Assembly (NCBI GenBank): GCA_025266875.1 | Contig: JALLLT010000061.1 | Coordinates: 1-64,000, forward strand | Length of the DNA stretch: 64,000 bases | Direction: 5' to 3' | DNA from: Fennellomyces sp. T-0311 | Lineage: Eukaryota; Mucoromycota; Mucoromycetes; Mucorales; Lichtheimiaceae | Part shown: one piece after another, positions 48,847 through 60,450 of the stretch | Layout: each line of letters starts with the position of its first letter | How positions within the stretch are numbered: the stretch's first letter is position 1 | Made by a program: the position numbers and the translations under genes | The notes under the pieces: model-generated | The model's database searches: none | What the model saw: the letters and a program-made list of their open reading frames with translations, nothing else | Told to the model about the DNA's origin: nothing

Positions 48847-50587
48847 GGTTGGAAGTGTGGACAGAAAAGAAGAGGGAAATAATGGATATAAAAGTCCGCC
48901 CATCACGTTAAATTTTTTTGTGCATCTGGTTTGTTTGACAGATGATCATCGGTCAACAGTAATTTAAATTAATACTTCGTGATCTAAAGATATATGGCAT
49001 TTATAAGAACGTCGTGTAGGCAGTATCATCAAATAATTTGTCAAAGAAAGAACACATCACGCATGCTTTCACGCGAGTTCCAGCAACGCACCATCAAGAA
49101 TACAGTTAACTCTTTTTAACAGTCTTTGTCGCAGTCCTCATGTAGCAAAAATTTGTTGGAAACAAAGAATGTCATTAGTGAAAAACGCGACCAGACGAAA
49201 GGGCTACGTAAGCACAATTCGCCGCCCACACAATAACCGTACTAAACAGTAAAGAGAAAGCATTTTAGGTGGTAATGATCCTTAAAAGAGAAACAAAAAT
49301 GGTAGAAACAACCAGTTTCCTTCTCGTATCTGCTCTAGATTTTTTTTCCAGAATGCAAGGCACACAGTTGTTCCAAATGTGTATTTGATCCTGAAACTCA
49401 GTCTTCATCCGTGCGCATTGCCGGACCCTTATTTTGCCCTGCTTTTTGATCAGAGGATGTAGTAACAGCATCAATACACGGATAAATTGAATTTCTTGCA
49501 AATGAAATAACGCGCTGCTTCACTTTTGCACATTTATGAGACTAATCATCATTGCTTTTTTATCCTTTAATAGACTTTAGTATGAAATTACGTATTGCTT
49601 AGAGCTAATAGTATGTATCTTTTTCAAGCTTTGTTGCGCACGCTACCGTCTATCATTAATTTGCATCACGCAGATAGTGGCAGCTATTTGCGCGAAAGCG
49701 GTTCTTGAACCCAAGTGACTCGAACTGGTGACCTTTTTATCATGTGATGTATGATACGGTCTCTTGTTCCGTCGATTACCACGTTTGGAGCGCGGGCCAA
49801 CTGTGGTTACATCCGAAAATGGGAATCCATAGTAATAATATATTTCAAATAGATATTTAAACACTGTCTTCTGCAACAGGGACCACGTGGAAGGCAGTGG
49901 CTGAGGGAGATACTATGTTTTTCTGTGTAGTCTGTGATAGGCCCATGTCCTGTCAACGTAACAGTCCTGTTTCCTTAGAACTGGTATAAAGGTAGTACTG
50001 CGTGGGTCCTGGTTGCTGGATTAGTGTAGAGTGCCTGTTCAATGGAACTGATAGGATAAATGTTTGACCGATTACCTTAATGTGTATACTCATGCTACAT
50101 ATGTAGTGGTTCACCACAAATTATTCCAGCACGAAGCTTCAGATCAAGGTCCTCTTGCCACGCTGCGCCACGTACAAACAAAAAATTGAATCTCTGTATC
50201 ACAAGGTAGCTTTTTTTAGCCACTCGTTGGATAAAATCCAATGCATCCCATCGACAAATCTAGGTAATAATTCTACAAAATAATGTTCCTTCGAGTCGAT
50301 CTTTAACATTTATAAGTGCTACTGCTCTTCTATACTTCACGGAAATCTTGTTATTTTAAATAGTCCATATATAGCATGATCTTTGTCGAAGCTTTCAAGC
50401 TACAGTAATTAGTAATCAAGCGGTCGCGCACAAATTGCTAAAAATACATGTACTTCCAAGGACATTAAGGATATGTATTACTAAGCATCAGAGCTTAATA
50501 TATCTTGGCAGCACAACTCATATATAAGCATTACATTCAAACACACATGAACTAACTTGAATTCACATTCTTCCTCATTTTTTCACA
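48847..50587. other. Gene-poor stretch
   Basis: Promoter side of the F-box gene (a TTTATATCC element about 40 bp upstream on its strand), then AT-rich DNA with no recognised protein. A tRNA-like remnant lies at 49699-49797. Just before 50588, a TATATAAGC element at about 50520-50528 is a plausible TATA box for the monooxygenase gene. Confidence 0.4.
49699..49797 (-). tRNA. tRNA-like remnant with long variable arm
   Basis: On the minus strand, GCTCCAAACGTGGTAA resembles a D-arm/A-box. ACGGA-ACAAGAG-ACCGT could be an anticodon arm with AAG at the anticodon (Leu). ATCAT...ATGAT forms a variable-arm hairpin and AGTTCGAGTCA resembles a T-loop. The T-stem does not pair, position 33 is not T, and the acceptor stem has mismatches, so it is probably a pseudogene or the head of a tRNA-derived repeat. 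Confidence 0.2.
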
Positions 50588-52875
50588 ATGCCACAGAATA
50601 AAAAGCAGCTGGACGTGGCAATCATTGGCACAGGGTATACAAAGTTTAAACTCAGTAGCATAATGGACAAAAGCTAAAATGATTGTACAGATTCAGCGGG
50701 ATCTGTTCAGCAATTCAGCTGGAACAGCAGATTGGTATAAAGGCACAACTTTTTGAAATATCCCCAGATGTGGGTGGTATATGGGAAGCCAGTACCTTTC
50801 CTGGCCTAGAATGTGATATCGCATCGCACATCTATTCCCTCAGTTTCGAGCCAAATCCAGGTATGTACCATTTCATTTTTTTCTACGATCCGCAAATATC
50901 TAACCAACGACATACAGCATGGACACAACGTCATAGTAGTCAACGTGAAATTTATGCATATCTCCAAGATGTCGCCAGAAAACATAACTTGTACGATCGG
51001 ATCAAGTTTAATGCAGAAGTTTTTTCGGCAGAATGGAAAGAGGATCAGAGCAAATGGTTCCTCCAGTGGCGAAATCCACGTGATACCCAACAACCGATTG
51101 AATCGGGTTACTATGATGCAGTGTACGTTCGTATAAATATTTATTATTTTTTTCTAATCGCGTGGATTTTTTTTAAAGTGTGAGTGCATTAGGTCCGCTT
51201 CGTCTTCCAAATATCCCGCACCAGTTTAAAAAGTTTGATGGTCCAGTGGTTCATACAGCTAGATGGGATTCCACCATTGATTACACCAATAAGCGTATTG
51301 CCATTATTGGATCTGGTGCATCGTAAGCAAAAAGAATCCTTAAGAGTACATTCCAAGCTAATACATTATTAGTGCTGCGCAGGTTCTCGCTCAGTTACAG
51401 AAAGTAGCAGGACATGTTTATAGCTATCAACGAACCCCTGCTTGGTGTGCAGTTAGATGCAAGTATACGGAGGGGGATAAGCAACATGCCGTGCATTAAC
51501 CACCGCGTTCTTTCTAAAAAGGTCAGTACACTTACTCGGAGACCATCAAGTGGATCTTCCAATATATACCTTTGATAATGCGATTCTATCGGTGGTTCCA
51601 ATATGTCTCGGTAGCTCATCGAAAACATCAGTGGTCAAGCTTTTAAAGACTAACATTGACCAAGTGTGAACTCTATTTTTCCTATTTTGGCTCGCGACGA
51701 ATGGCCGAGGTTTTAAAGAAACATTTGGCAAAGTCAATGGCAAAGCGACTTACAGCTGCTGGTCGTCCCGATCTGATTCCCATATTGACACCAGGTACAT
51801 GAAAGGCTTTTTTATTAGCAAACACCGGAAACGCTTAATTGTTGCACAGATTATCTTCCTGGATGTAAACGTATCGCATTCTCTGAAACATACTTGGAAG
51901 CTTTGGCACAGCCTAATGTTACGGTGATTCCAACTGCCGCAAGTGAAGTTCGAGGTCGCACTATCATCGACAAGGATGGAAATGAGACCGAAGTGGATAT
52001 TTTGATTTTGGCAACGGGATATGATCTAGTGAATCCCTTCGGAAATCTTCAAAGTAAGTCTATTTTTTGATCTTGTATACGGATCAATCAAGTTAACTTC
52101 CCCACTTAAAGTATATGGCCGCAACAATATTGCCCTTGGTAGCATTTGGGGAAAGGAGGGTCCCAAGGCATATAAGGTTTTTACCGTAACAAGGAAAAAG
52201 AAAGAGTTGAAAAGCATACTAACGTAAATTACAGACGGTGACAGTGCACGGGTTCCCCAACTTTTTCATGATGCTTGGTCCAGGTGCCGCAGGCTTACAC
52301 ATATCTGCTGTGGTATGTGGATGACTCTTTTTTTTTTATCATCAGCCACTCATTGTTCCTTTTCATCGACGTTATTAGACTATCATTGAAATGTAAGTTT
52401 ACATAATGACAAGAAACAAAGTCAAGCACTTCAGTCGCTCATTTTATTTTCTGAATTATAGTGTAGGCAACTATATCGCAAAATGTATTAAGCATCTGGC
52501 ACGAACAAACGCTGCGGCGATCGAACCAAAAAAAGCGCCACAAGATACGTTTTTTGAAATGAACCAGAAACGTCTTGAAAACACCGTATGGAAATGTTAG
52601 TTTTCGCTATTATCTTTTGTAGGCCATGTTTAACTCACAATTCTACTTTTTGCAGTTGGAGGTTGTCAGTCATGGTACATTGCAGGGAATGGTGTGGTAT
52701 GTCGATGATCCTCCTTTTTCTCAACTTTATTGCTAAACAAGTAAAATGGTACTAGATCTACGGCCTATGGCATGGTACTACTACCTCCTTTTGGTGGCAT
52801 CTACGCTCTCCAGATTTTGGAGATTTCATTGAATATGTGGCCAAGGATGCGCCAAATGGAACTGTAGCAAAATAA
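50588..52875 (+). CDS. Type I Baeyer-Villiger flavin monooxygenase, 14 exons
   Basis: Fourteen exons (50588-50634, 50691-50860, 50918-51122, 51179-51322, 51373-51451, 51527-51610, 51665-51794, 51850-52053, 52112-52176, 52235-52312, 52379-52392, 52462-52595, 52656-52696, 52756-52875) give 504 residues. The FAD-binding IIGTGFSGI lies at about 12-20, the Baeyer-Villiger fingerprint FDGPVVHTARWD at 160-171, NADPH-binding IIGSGAS at 183-189, and ILATGYD later. YFGSRRMAEV and ILTPDYLPGCKR are also typical. The enzyme inserts one O2 atom next to a ketone (or oxidises S/N) using NADPH and FAD; the substrate is unknown. Exons 5-7 are the least certain: the donors GTTAGA and GTAGCT are non-ideal but preserve frame and skip an in-frame TAA. 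Exon 11 is only 14 nt. Confidence 0.87.
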
Positions 52876-53715
52876 CTTACTATCAACATTGCATCTTTGG
52901 TACTTTTATACTTATTACCACGCTGCTCATGATCATTATTTTTACCTTATTTGTTTAAATGCAAACGGTTGTTGAAACCGGCCTGCATGTTCTGCGATAC
53001 ACGCAGTTGGCGGCGGGGTTATAAGGATCTGGTCTGCCACTGACGTAATTCAGCTGAAAAGCTTAATCTGACAGTTGTTCCTGAAGAAGTAGTGCTACCC
53101 AGAAACACACCATCAAATCTTCATAAACGAATTCTTACGAACCATACCTATAATATAGATGCCCTTCAGAACAAATTCTGGACATATGCACTTGGCCATA
53201 TGTTTTTTTTTCCCTAATGAACAAGAAAGTTCTTCGCGAAAACGGACTTTTTTGTTTAATCCCGATGAACTCTAACTTTGAATGGTAAAGTGGGTTGCAG
53301 AAAATCTGCTGTGACGGGGATGATAGATCTACTTTATATAAACCTCATTTCTTTTTATTTTTTTTTCTTCAAGGACTCCTCAAAGGGAACGCATTCGTTA
53401 AAACCGAAAGCAATAATTAACCCTAACTGCTTACGTCCGAAAACAACCCTCTTTGACACTTCTTTTCCTTACTTTTTGTGTCTTATCATCTCAGAATCCT
53501 TTATGTTCTGTCATGGTTTGGTAAGACATTCCAACGGAAAAAGTGCCATACATATATTCTTGAAACAAGAAAATGATACGTATATAAGCCTTTTTTTTTA
53601 AAAAAAAAACATGTGTCTGTATTGTGAAAAGAAAATAGGGGATATAATAGGGTGTCTCATGGAGGATATCATGTTATTTTTCTCTGGTACAACAGTTTGG
53701 GGCCCCCTTGTCGGG
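52876..53715. other. Intergenic, no recognised gene
   Basis: Spacer between the convergent monooxygenase and CYSTM genes. A 107-residue plus-strand frame (53278-53601) is Phe/Ser rich and without domain support. Runs of T8-A9 near 53590-53610 form a weak hairpin. Confidence 0.4.
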
Positions 53716-53969
53716 CTAACAAAGTTGGTCTATAGCACAACAGATACAAATGGCCGCCAAGCTAAATAGAAGCGAGTTATTTTTCAATCGCGCGGTTCGA
53801 CAAGAGGTACATACCATCCCCAGCAACAGGAACTGTCGCTCGACTGTTGCTCTTCTTGTTGAATGATGATCGTTTGGGGTTGAGGCTGCGGTTGATAGTA
53901 GCCTTCGGGAGGTGGCGTATCATACAATGGTTGACCATCAGGTGGTGGAGGTGGATAATATTGAGACAT
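53716..53969 (-). CDS. CYSTM-type small cysteine-rich membrane protein
   Basis: Two exons (53969-53815 and 53761-53716, 53-nt intron) give 66 residues. The first exon encodes a Pro/Gln/Tyr-rich head (MSQYYPPPPPDGQPLYDTPP...QPQTIIIQQEEQQSS). The second completes the cysteine-rich transmembrane module SDSSCCWGCLAAICICCAIDQLC, typical of CYSTM proteins, which in yeast and plants are membrane-associated and linked to stress tolerance. Without splicing the frame runs to WYVPLVEPRD and the membrane segment is lost, so the intron is strongly supported. Such short genes are easily missed. Confidence 0.85.
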
Positions 53970-54320
53970 GGTAAGAAAGAAAGAAACAAGATAGAGCAAA
54001 CATAAGAGATCCCTTTCCCTTCGCTCTTTTATATTTCTCTTGCTTCCCAGTATCCTATTTACCGATTGATGTTGTTGAACATACGTGACACCAAAACAAG
54101 TAAACTTTTGCTTTACTTTGGTAGACTTCCGACGCTACCGAGGGCAAACATGTTATTCTTGGCATCAAATAGACCAATATTTATAGAAACAAGGGATTAA
54201 GGACAGGAATGCAATTTAGAAATGTATTTAGTGAAATGCACGTGTATATACAAGTGGGTTGCGCGACATCGTCACTTGAAAGGTTATATATATGGTACAA
54301 ATATTTTAGAGGGTGGAAGC

Positions 54321-57300
54321 TTACTGCAAAGTAGTAGTAGTAGTGTTGCTGGTATTATAGACGCTTGGATCAGAGTGTCGACGGTATGGACGTACAGGTG
54401 GATCTGCAGAACGAATTGCATCTGAATAAGTCGGTAATTCGGGCGATTGAGGGGCTGGCTGGAATAATCGTTGTACATCCATGCGCTGTCGCCAGTCTTC
54501 AATAGTACCCGACTTGCGTCTTGTTTCCAATAATGAAAGTGGAGGTGCAGATGGTTCATGCTGTTCACTACCTCCCGGCTCTTCGATTTTCTTTTCGTCG
54601 CGAGGTAATGGTATCGATAATTCTTCAAAAGGTGGTGCCGATGCATGACAACATGGACAGTAATTCTCGTCTTCATCTTGGTCGTACAAGTAGTAGTCGT
54701 CCGTGACGGTATGGAACACTACGGATCGGTTCTCGGCTGGATTGTGTAGGACGACATGGAAATCCGGATTCGTCGGGTACAAGCCGAATGGTTGGTGCTG
54801 TTCATCCACATCCGTCACTGCCTCGGATAAGTTTTGCTGTTGATGGTAATTTGGATAGATTTGCGCCAATACCGTCTTCATGTCATTGTGGATGACTGGC
54901 ATCAAATAAGTGTGATTCAACAATGGATTGCGATACTGCTCGTGCAACAATCCATTGCAAGCACTATCTGTTGATTCTTCATCCATTGCCAAGACGTTAC
55001 GCGATGCCAAGCGTTTAAGCCGACGACCGTACCAGATCTGAAACGCAAAGGTGAAAAGTGGCAAAGGAACGATTCCGAGACCTTGTTCATATCCACCCTT
55101 CAGAAGTAAAAGCAAAAAGCTGACGAGCTGGAAAACAACGGTGGACGTCATGGTGCTTTGAAACAGTACGGGGAACATGTTGCCGCCGCTTTCGACTTTG
55201 GTGACGTAAATGTACATCAACATGTACTTGTATACGAAGGATGATGTGACGAAATACACCAGTGCGAACGGAAGCACGAGAGGGGCGGTCGACGAGTAAA
55301 TAAGGGCGATGGTGAAGAAGAATAGGATGATGTTGTAGTTGAGTGCAAAGTCGAAATTGGGAGGCATTGCCAATTTTTTGAAACGCCGAGGTGTGAGGCG
55401 CATAAAGTACTTGCGCAACGTGATCGTCAGGACAGGCACGATCTGCACCAATTCCAATGAGACGCCGAATGCCCGGATGCAGTACAGATTGATCCAGAAT
55501 GAAGACACTTCCGACATGTTCTTCGCCAATTGGGCAACGTATTGCGAAATGTATTCGTCGCCTAGGATACCATCGAGCACCAGTTGTCGAAGTTGGCCGT
55601 ATAGGCTGATAAACATCGACGAGATCGTAAAGAGGAGCAGGTGGTTGATCAAAAAGAAAATGTAGAGCATCGCAAGGACTTTGCTGTCGCGGATGGTTCG
55701 TGTCAGGTATCCTTGTTTCACAGCAATGTATCGGAAAAAGTACGGAAGCAGATAGAACAGGAATCCCATTGTCAATGGCGTAATGTATGCTTGCACAAGG
55801 CCAATGACGAACGAATGTTTTTCAATCATATCGCGTGATTCAGGGTACATGCGAATGAGATTGACCATATTAGACAGCGCCGATAAGATGGCAACTATGC
55901 GACGCTTTTTGTTAGCAGACTGATGTTTGTTTGTTTAGAAAAAGATAAACTTACTTGGAATCAGCCAAATAACCATGAATGATACAAACACGCCTCGACC
56001 AAACCATATTTTGAGGTTACGCATTGCTCTGGGAATTGACATATTTGGCCAAAAAACATCCTTTGCAGGTGGCGATACACAAGCCCTGGCCCCAGCCCGT
56101 TTGCCGCGAAAATCCTGCAATGCCTTGTTGGCGATACGTCGATTGGGAAACGTGACCCAGCCATAATCCGTCGTGGAGTCGTTCTCTTTGGTGGAATCGA
56201 GTCGAATCATGCGATTCAAATCGCTGACTTGCTTTGTATAATAATCGATGGCATCGTGAGTCTGGCCCTGGAAAAACGGGAGCCTTGCCTTCCAATTTCG
56301 GATGCGGGGCCGCTTTCGATTACCCGGTGCACCTAATTGCGATAATGGGGGGAGGGGGCCACGCCATTATTTGTGTGTCAATTATCGGATCCTCCTCTTT
56401 TCTTCCCGCCACAAAGTGGCTTAAACATCGATTCTCTTTTTTTTGTGTGTGAATTTTACCTTTCATGTAGCCGGCCAAAGCAGCTTCAAGGTTGTACACG
56501 GCGGTTCGGTAGCATCGTACCCAATCAAGAAGCTTAAGGTTTTGCCGACCAAGCCAGACTTGCTCAATGGGCTGCGATATCCCCTGGCTTTCCAGCCACG
56601 TCTTGAAATCCACATCGGAACGCACGTGTGCTGGGATGCTGGAGATAAATAATGACCGTGACGATAAACTATAGGCCGGCGATCGATAGAATTTTTTACG
56701 CATTTCGAGATAGTCGTTGGCGGAGCGATGGAAAAACAGACAGATTACAAATGTAAAGAACCAAGTGGCGACAACCGGTGACCAATACCATGATTGGTCG
56801 GGATCCGCGATCTCCTGACCACCACGAAAGTTTATGCCCGAGATGGACAAGAAACCAATGTCGAATGAAACGGGCGGCCATTCACTTTTTTTTACGTGTA
56901 ACCTCAGTCATGAATATTTACTGCGTAATTAGGATAAAAGAAACGGAAAGAATAAACTTACCCAGTAAGTCGAGTAGCAGCCACATTAATTGGCATGAGA
57001 ACGGCAAATCCGGTGATTGTCAAGACAACAAGTATGTTGCGTAGGAGACGCATGAACCTCAGGTAAAGAACGGCGTCGAAACCGATCCGCTCGATAAGGA
57101 ACTCATCTGAAACTTTGTAAAGTTGCTTCAGCCAATCACTCCATCCAAGCTGAGCAATTTTGGTGTCACTGCTGTCGCTGCTATTGCTATACTTTATGTA
57201 AGGAGAACGTCGTTTGCTTCGTAGTTTCTTTTTTTTCCTATTACCGCGGCGAGTCGATGGTTGACTTGGCGACGGGGTATGCTAGAGAGTGACGAGGTCG

Positions 57301-57429
57301 CAGGTAGCTGACGCAAAGGATTACTACTAAGGAAACAACCACATTGATAAGCAGTTGGTAGCCCATGGATCTGAGGGTCATATGTGCATCCTCGGCTGCC
57401 TGCTTTCTCAGAGCATCGTAAACTTCCAT
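54321..57429 (-). CDS. CSC1/OSCA-type mechanosensitive cation channel (DUF221 family)
   Basis: Five exons (57429-57245, 57186-56962, 56902-56460, 56332-55955, 55894-54321) give 934 residues. N-terminal hydrophobic segments (YQLLINVVVSLVVILCVSYL; NILVVLTITGFAVLMPI; WSPVVATWFFTFVICLFF) are followed by a cytosolic ferredoxin-like region (SSRSLFISSIPAHVR). The family hallmarks DYGWVTFPN and DVFWPNM come next, then further membrane helices (PLTMGFLFYLLPYFF, FNYNIILFFFTIALIY-like, LVSFLLLLLK). The long C-terminal tail is acidic and Pro/Ser rich with PSAPP-type motifs, a possible sorting or ubiquitin-ligase docking region. Members are calcium-permeable channels gated by membrane tension or osmolarity. 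The start of exon 3 (GLHVKKSEW) is the least sure junction. Divergent from the zinc-cluster gene, sharing about 400 bp. Confidence 0.88.
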
Positions 57430-57837
57430 GTATTATGAAAAAGTTACGTGTACGGTGCAGTAGCGAATGAAGGAAGAAAAGGAAAAAGAAGGATGGAAAA
57501 AGAAGCTGGGTTCCACGGGTGGGTTTTGGGCTTTTTCCCTGGTTGGGCGAGGATTGCTCTCCGCTGCTTTTGGCTGTTTTCCTCGTCCCCCACATGATCA
57601 TCTCGGCGGGCTACACTTCCCCCAGCCGTGTTGCGCTTAGTCATAGCGTGTCCGAGACACAAACAAAAGCGGGCTGCAGGGACGGTCTGCGTCGGGTGGA
57701 GTGTGAGCGTGAGTGCAGAGGGCAAGCCATTTTTGGTGCGGAACCCAATTCAAGAAACCCCGCCAAACGATCCGGCGCCTCTTCAGTGCTATGGGTCACC
57801 TTTCTTTTTCTCCACTCGACTCAAACAATCCAATCGT
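57430..57837. promoter_or_regulatory. Divergent promoter between channel and zinc-cluster genes
   Basis: 408 bp separate the two start codons. The sequence is GC-richer than other intergenic regions and contains CCCAAAACCCACCC-like and CCACAT blocks. The plus-strand frame upstream of the zinc-cluster ATG stays open but shows no conservation. Shared regulation is possible but not shown. Confidence 0.45.
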
Positions 57838-59651
57838 ATGGAATCAAAGGCCAACAACGCACATCAGGATACAGACAGCAACAGTGTAGCAACAAACAAC
57901 CAGGGGCCATCTACACCCTCCACAGCCAACATGGATTCGCCGTCGGAATCCAACACCAGCACCCCACAGGACACCAAAAAGAAAAGAACAGGCCCAAAGC
58001 GGCGGAAAGTGACTCACGGTATTTCTCCTCCCCATCCCTCTTATCCACCCACCCTAATTTCTCGGCCGCCTTGTAGCATGCGTGTACTGTCGGCGCTCGC
58101 ACATGACCTGCGATGAGGGTAATAATTGATATTATTGTTTATTCGTTGCAAAACAGCCAGAAAAAAATTAGATGACTCATATCTTAAACACCCCAGGGCG
58201 GCCTTGTCAGCGTTGTATAAAGCGAAGCATCGGCCATTTATGTCACGACGAACCCAAGCACTCCAGCAACTCGCAGCAGAATAACAACAACAACAGCAGC
58301 AACAACCACGCAGCCAAGGGCCGTGTCGCGCCACCGACCACCGGGGCACCTTACATGCTGAACAACATGCCGAACGGATTGAGCGGAAACAGCAATCTGG
58401 GCGGGTTACCGATACAGTTCTTCGGGCAGATGGGGACGGGGCAGCTCACGTTCGCGAGCGAGCATATGGGCAACGAAATCTCGGTCATCAGGTGTGTGTC
58501 TGTGATAGAGAGAGGGAGAGCGAGAGGGAGGGAGGGAAGGGAGATGTTCCAGAGAGGCTGATCGATCTGTAGCAATTTCCTGGACTCGCTCGACGGCGAT
58601 GTGCAGTCAATGTACGGCAACAACACCAACAACAACAACAATAACAGCAATAACAACCAGCACAACGCGGTGGCCACGCCCGCTGTCAACACCACGGAAA
58701 AGTTCTTTTTGACTGCAGCCGATCCATCGGACGGCAAGCTGGAAGATCGACTGACAGAAGTGATCAATGCCAAATACGAGGCCGGGTTCCTGAAACCGTA
58801 CAATTACGTCAATGGCTACGCGCGGCTGCAGAAATACATGGACAACAAGTTGGGTATCCGTCGCGAGGGCATGAAATGATAGCTGACACTGGCATTTTGT
58901 TTGGAGTAGCATGTCTGCGTCCAGTCGGCAGCGCATTCTAAACGTCATGGGCACATTCCGACCTGCATTTCGATCCGTGGCGCAATCGCTGACAGATATT
59001 GATCTGATATTGGTGGAAGAGGCGTTTGAGCGCCTGTTACTAGTATGTTTAGATCGCACAGGGGGAGTAGAGATGGATGAGATCCGATCGCCTGACCCCA
59101 CGCTTTGATCTAGGATTACGATCGTGTGTTTAGCTCCATGGGAATCCCGGCATGTCTGTGGCGTCGCACAGGCGAAATCTATAAAGGCAACAAGGAATTC
59201 GCCTCGCTGGTCAACGTGCCCATCGAGGACTTGCGCGAGGTAAATGTTTGTTATTTGGGCTTGTGCGCCGTGAATGCTGATTGCCGTAATTCAGGGGCGA
59301 CTATGCATATACGAGCTGATGGCTGAAGAGTCCGCAGTCAATTACTGGGAGGTACGTTTGTTACACACACCGAACAAGGGGAACAGCAAGCACCTGAATG
59401 ACGTGCTCTCGTTTAGAAATACGGCAATATTGCTTTTGATCCCGGACAGAAGGCCGTCTTGACCTCCTGTCTGCTAAAAAACCCAGACCCAGACAACACT
59501 AACGTCATCTCTTGCTGTTTCTCGTTTACCATACGGAGAGATAAATATAATATCCCGGTAAGTGTCTCGCTGCTCCGCCCAAAACGCTTATCGCTCACCA
59601 TCCGCCTAGACCGTCATTGTCGGGAACTTCTTACCTGTACGCTTGCAATAG
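57838..59651 (+). CDS. AcuK/Ert1-type Zn2Cys6 transcription factor with PAS domain
   Basis: Nine exons (57838-58018, 58077-58118, 58197-58491, 58573-58848, 58910-59042, 59114-59239, 59295-59351, 59417-59557, 59610-59651) give 430 residues. The zinc cluster has Cys at 62, 65, 72, 78, 81 and 90 (ACVYCRRSHMTCDEG|RPCQRC...GHL C), spaced CX2CX6CX5CX2CX8C. The signature SIGHLCHDEPK marks the AcuK/AcuM/Ert1/Rds2 branch. Asn/Gln-rich linkers follow. Then VINAKYEAGFLKPYNYVNGYARLQKYMD, SASSRQRILNVMG and a PAS domain (MGIPACLWRRTGEIYKGNKEFASLV...IPTVIVGNFLP) complete the typical layout. Relatives activate gluconeogenic and ethanol-utilisation genes. Exon 4 ends at a GTTGGG donor, chosen because it alone restores frame. 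AATAAA follows the stop at once. Confidence 0.93.
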
Positions 59652-60450
59652 TAATAAAAGAATTTGTCAATTATACTATGGAATTTCTCGGACGATGCGA
59701 ACTGGTCATATGAAGCAAGTTGTTGGGTCATTGTTGGGGACTGGATGGTGCGATTGGCTAATAAATACATCCCAAAACGGGTTTCCCCATCTTGTTTAAT
59801 TTGATTATGGTGCGACGCAGATATATTTGATAAGTGAACCGGCGCTTTGACGCTGGTCACGGGATCACTCCACAACTTGTCCATAAGCTGTACGCATGAG
59901 AAAAAGGCAAAGACCACGCAACAGATCATCCAATATTCATGCTATCTTCATCCCCCGCTCGCTCTATGCTACATACATCTCACGCCCTCCACGCCGAATA
60001 GCACAATACATAGCCACTATACATACAAGATACAAGGGTACCAGCCAGAGACTTGACCGAATCGACATCGCTAAAAATACATAAGGTCGTGAATACACTA
60101 AATATGCAACTCTAACTTTGCAGAAACATTCTCACGACACGTTGACATGTTGCGTCATAAACCTGTTTGTCATCGAGTGAATTCATTGTTCATGGTATGC
60201 ATTGGATGACGTATGGGTCGTCACCACCGGGAAATCACCACCAATATGCTGCCCAAAATGCCCGACACGTGCTACTATGGCAATAGAAAGCATCATCATG
60301 CTTGTTAGTAACACTGGTGGGACGGGTGTGATCAAGAAGTGTCTAGAGAACTAAAGACCTTGTGGCCAAAATATAGCCTTTGCAATTGAAACTGCGATGT
60401 TAAGCTGTCATTGGCGCTCACTATATTGTCTCTTTGACCTTGCACTAAAT
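59652..60450. other. Intergenic, no recognised gene
   Basis: About 800 bp between the zinc-cluster gene and the PER1-like gene. Nothing assignable; A/C-rich near 59930-60080. Confidence 0.4.
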
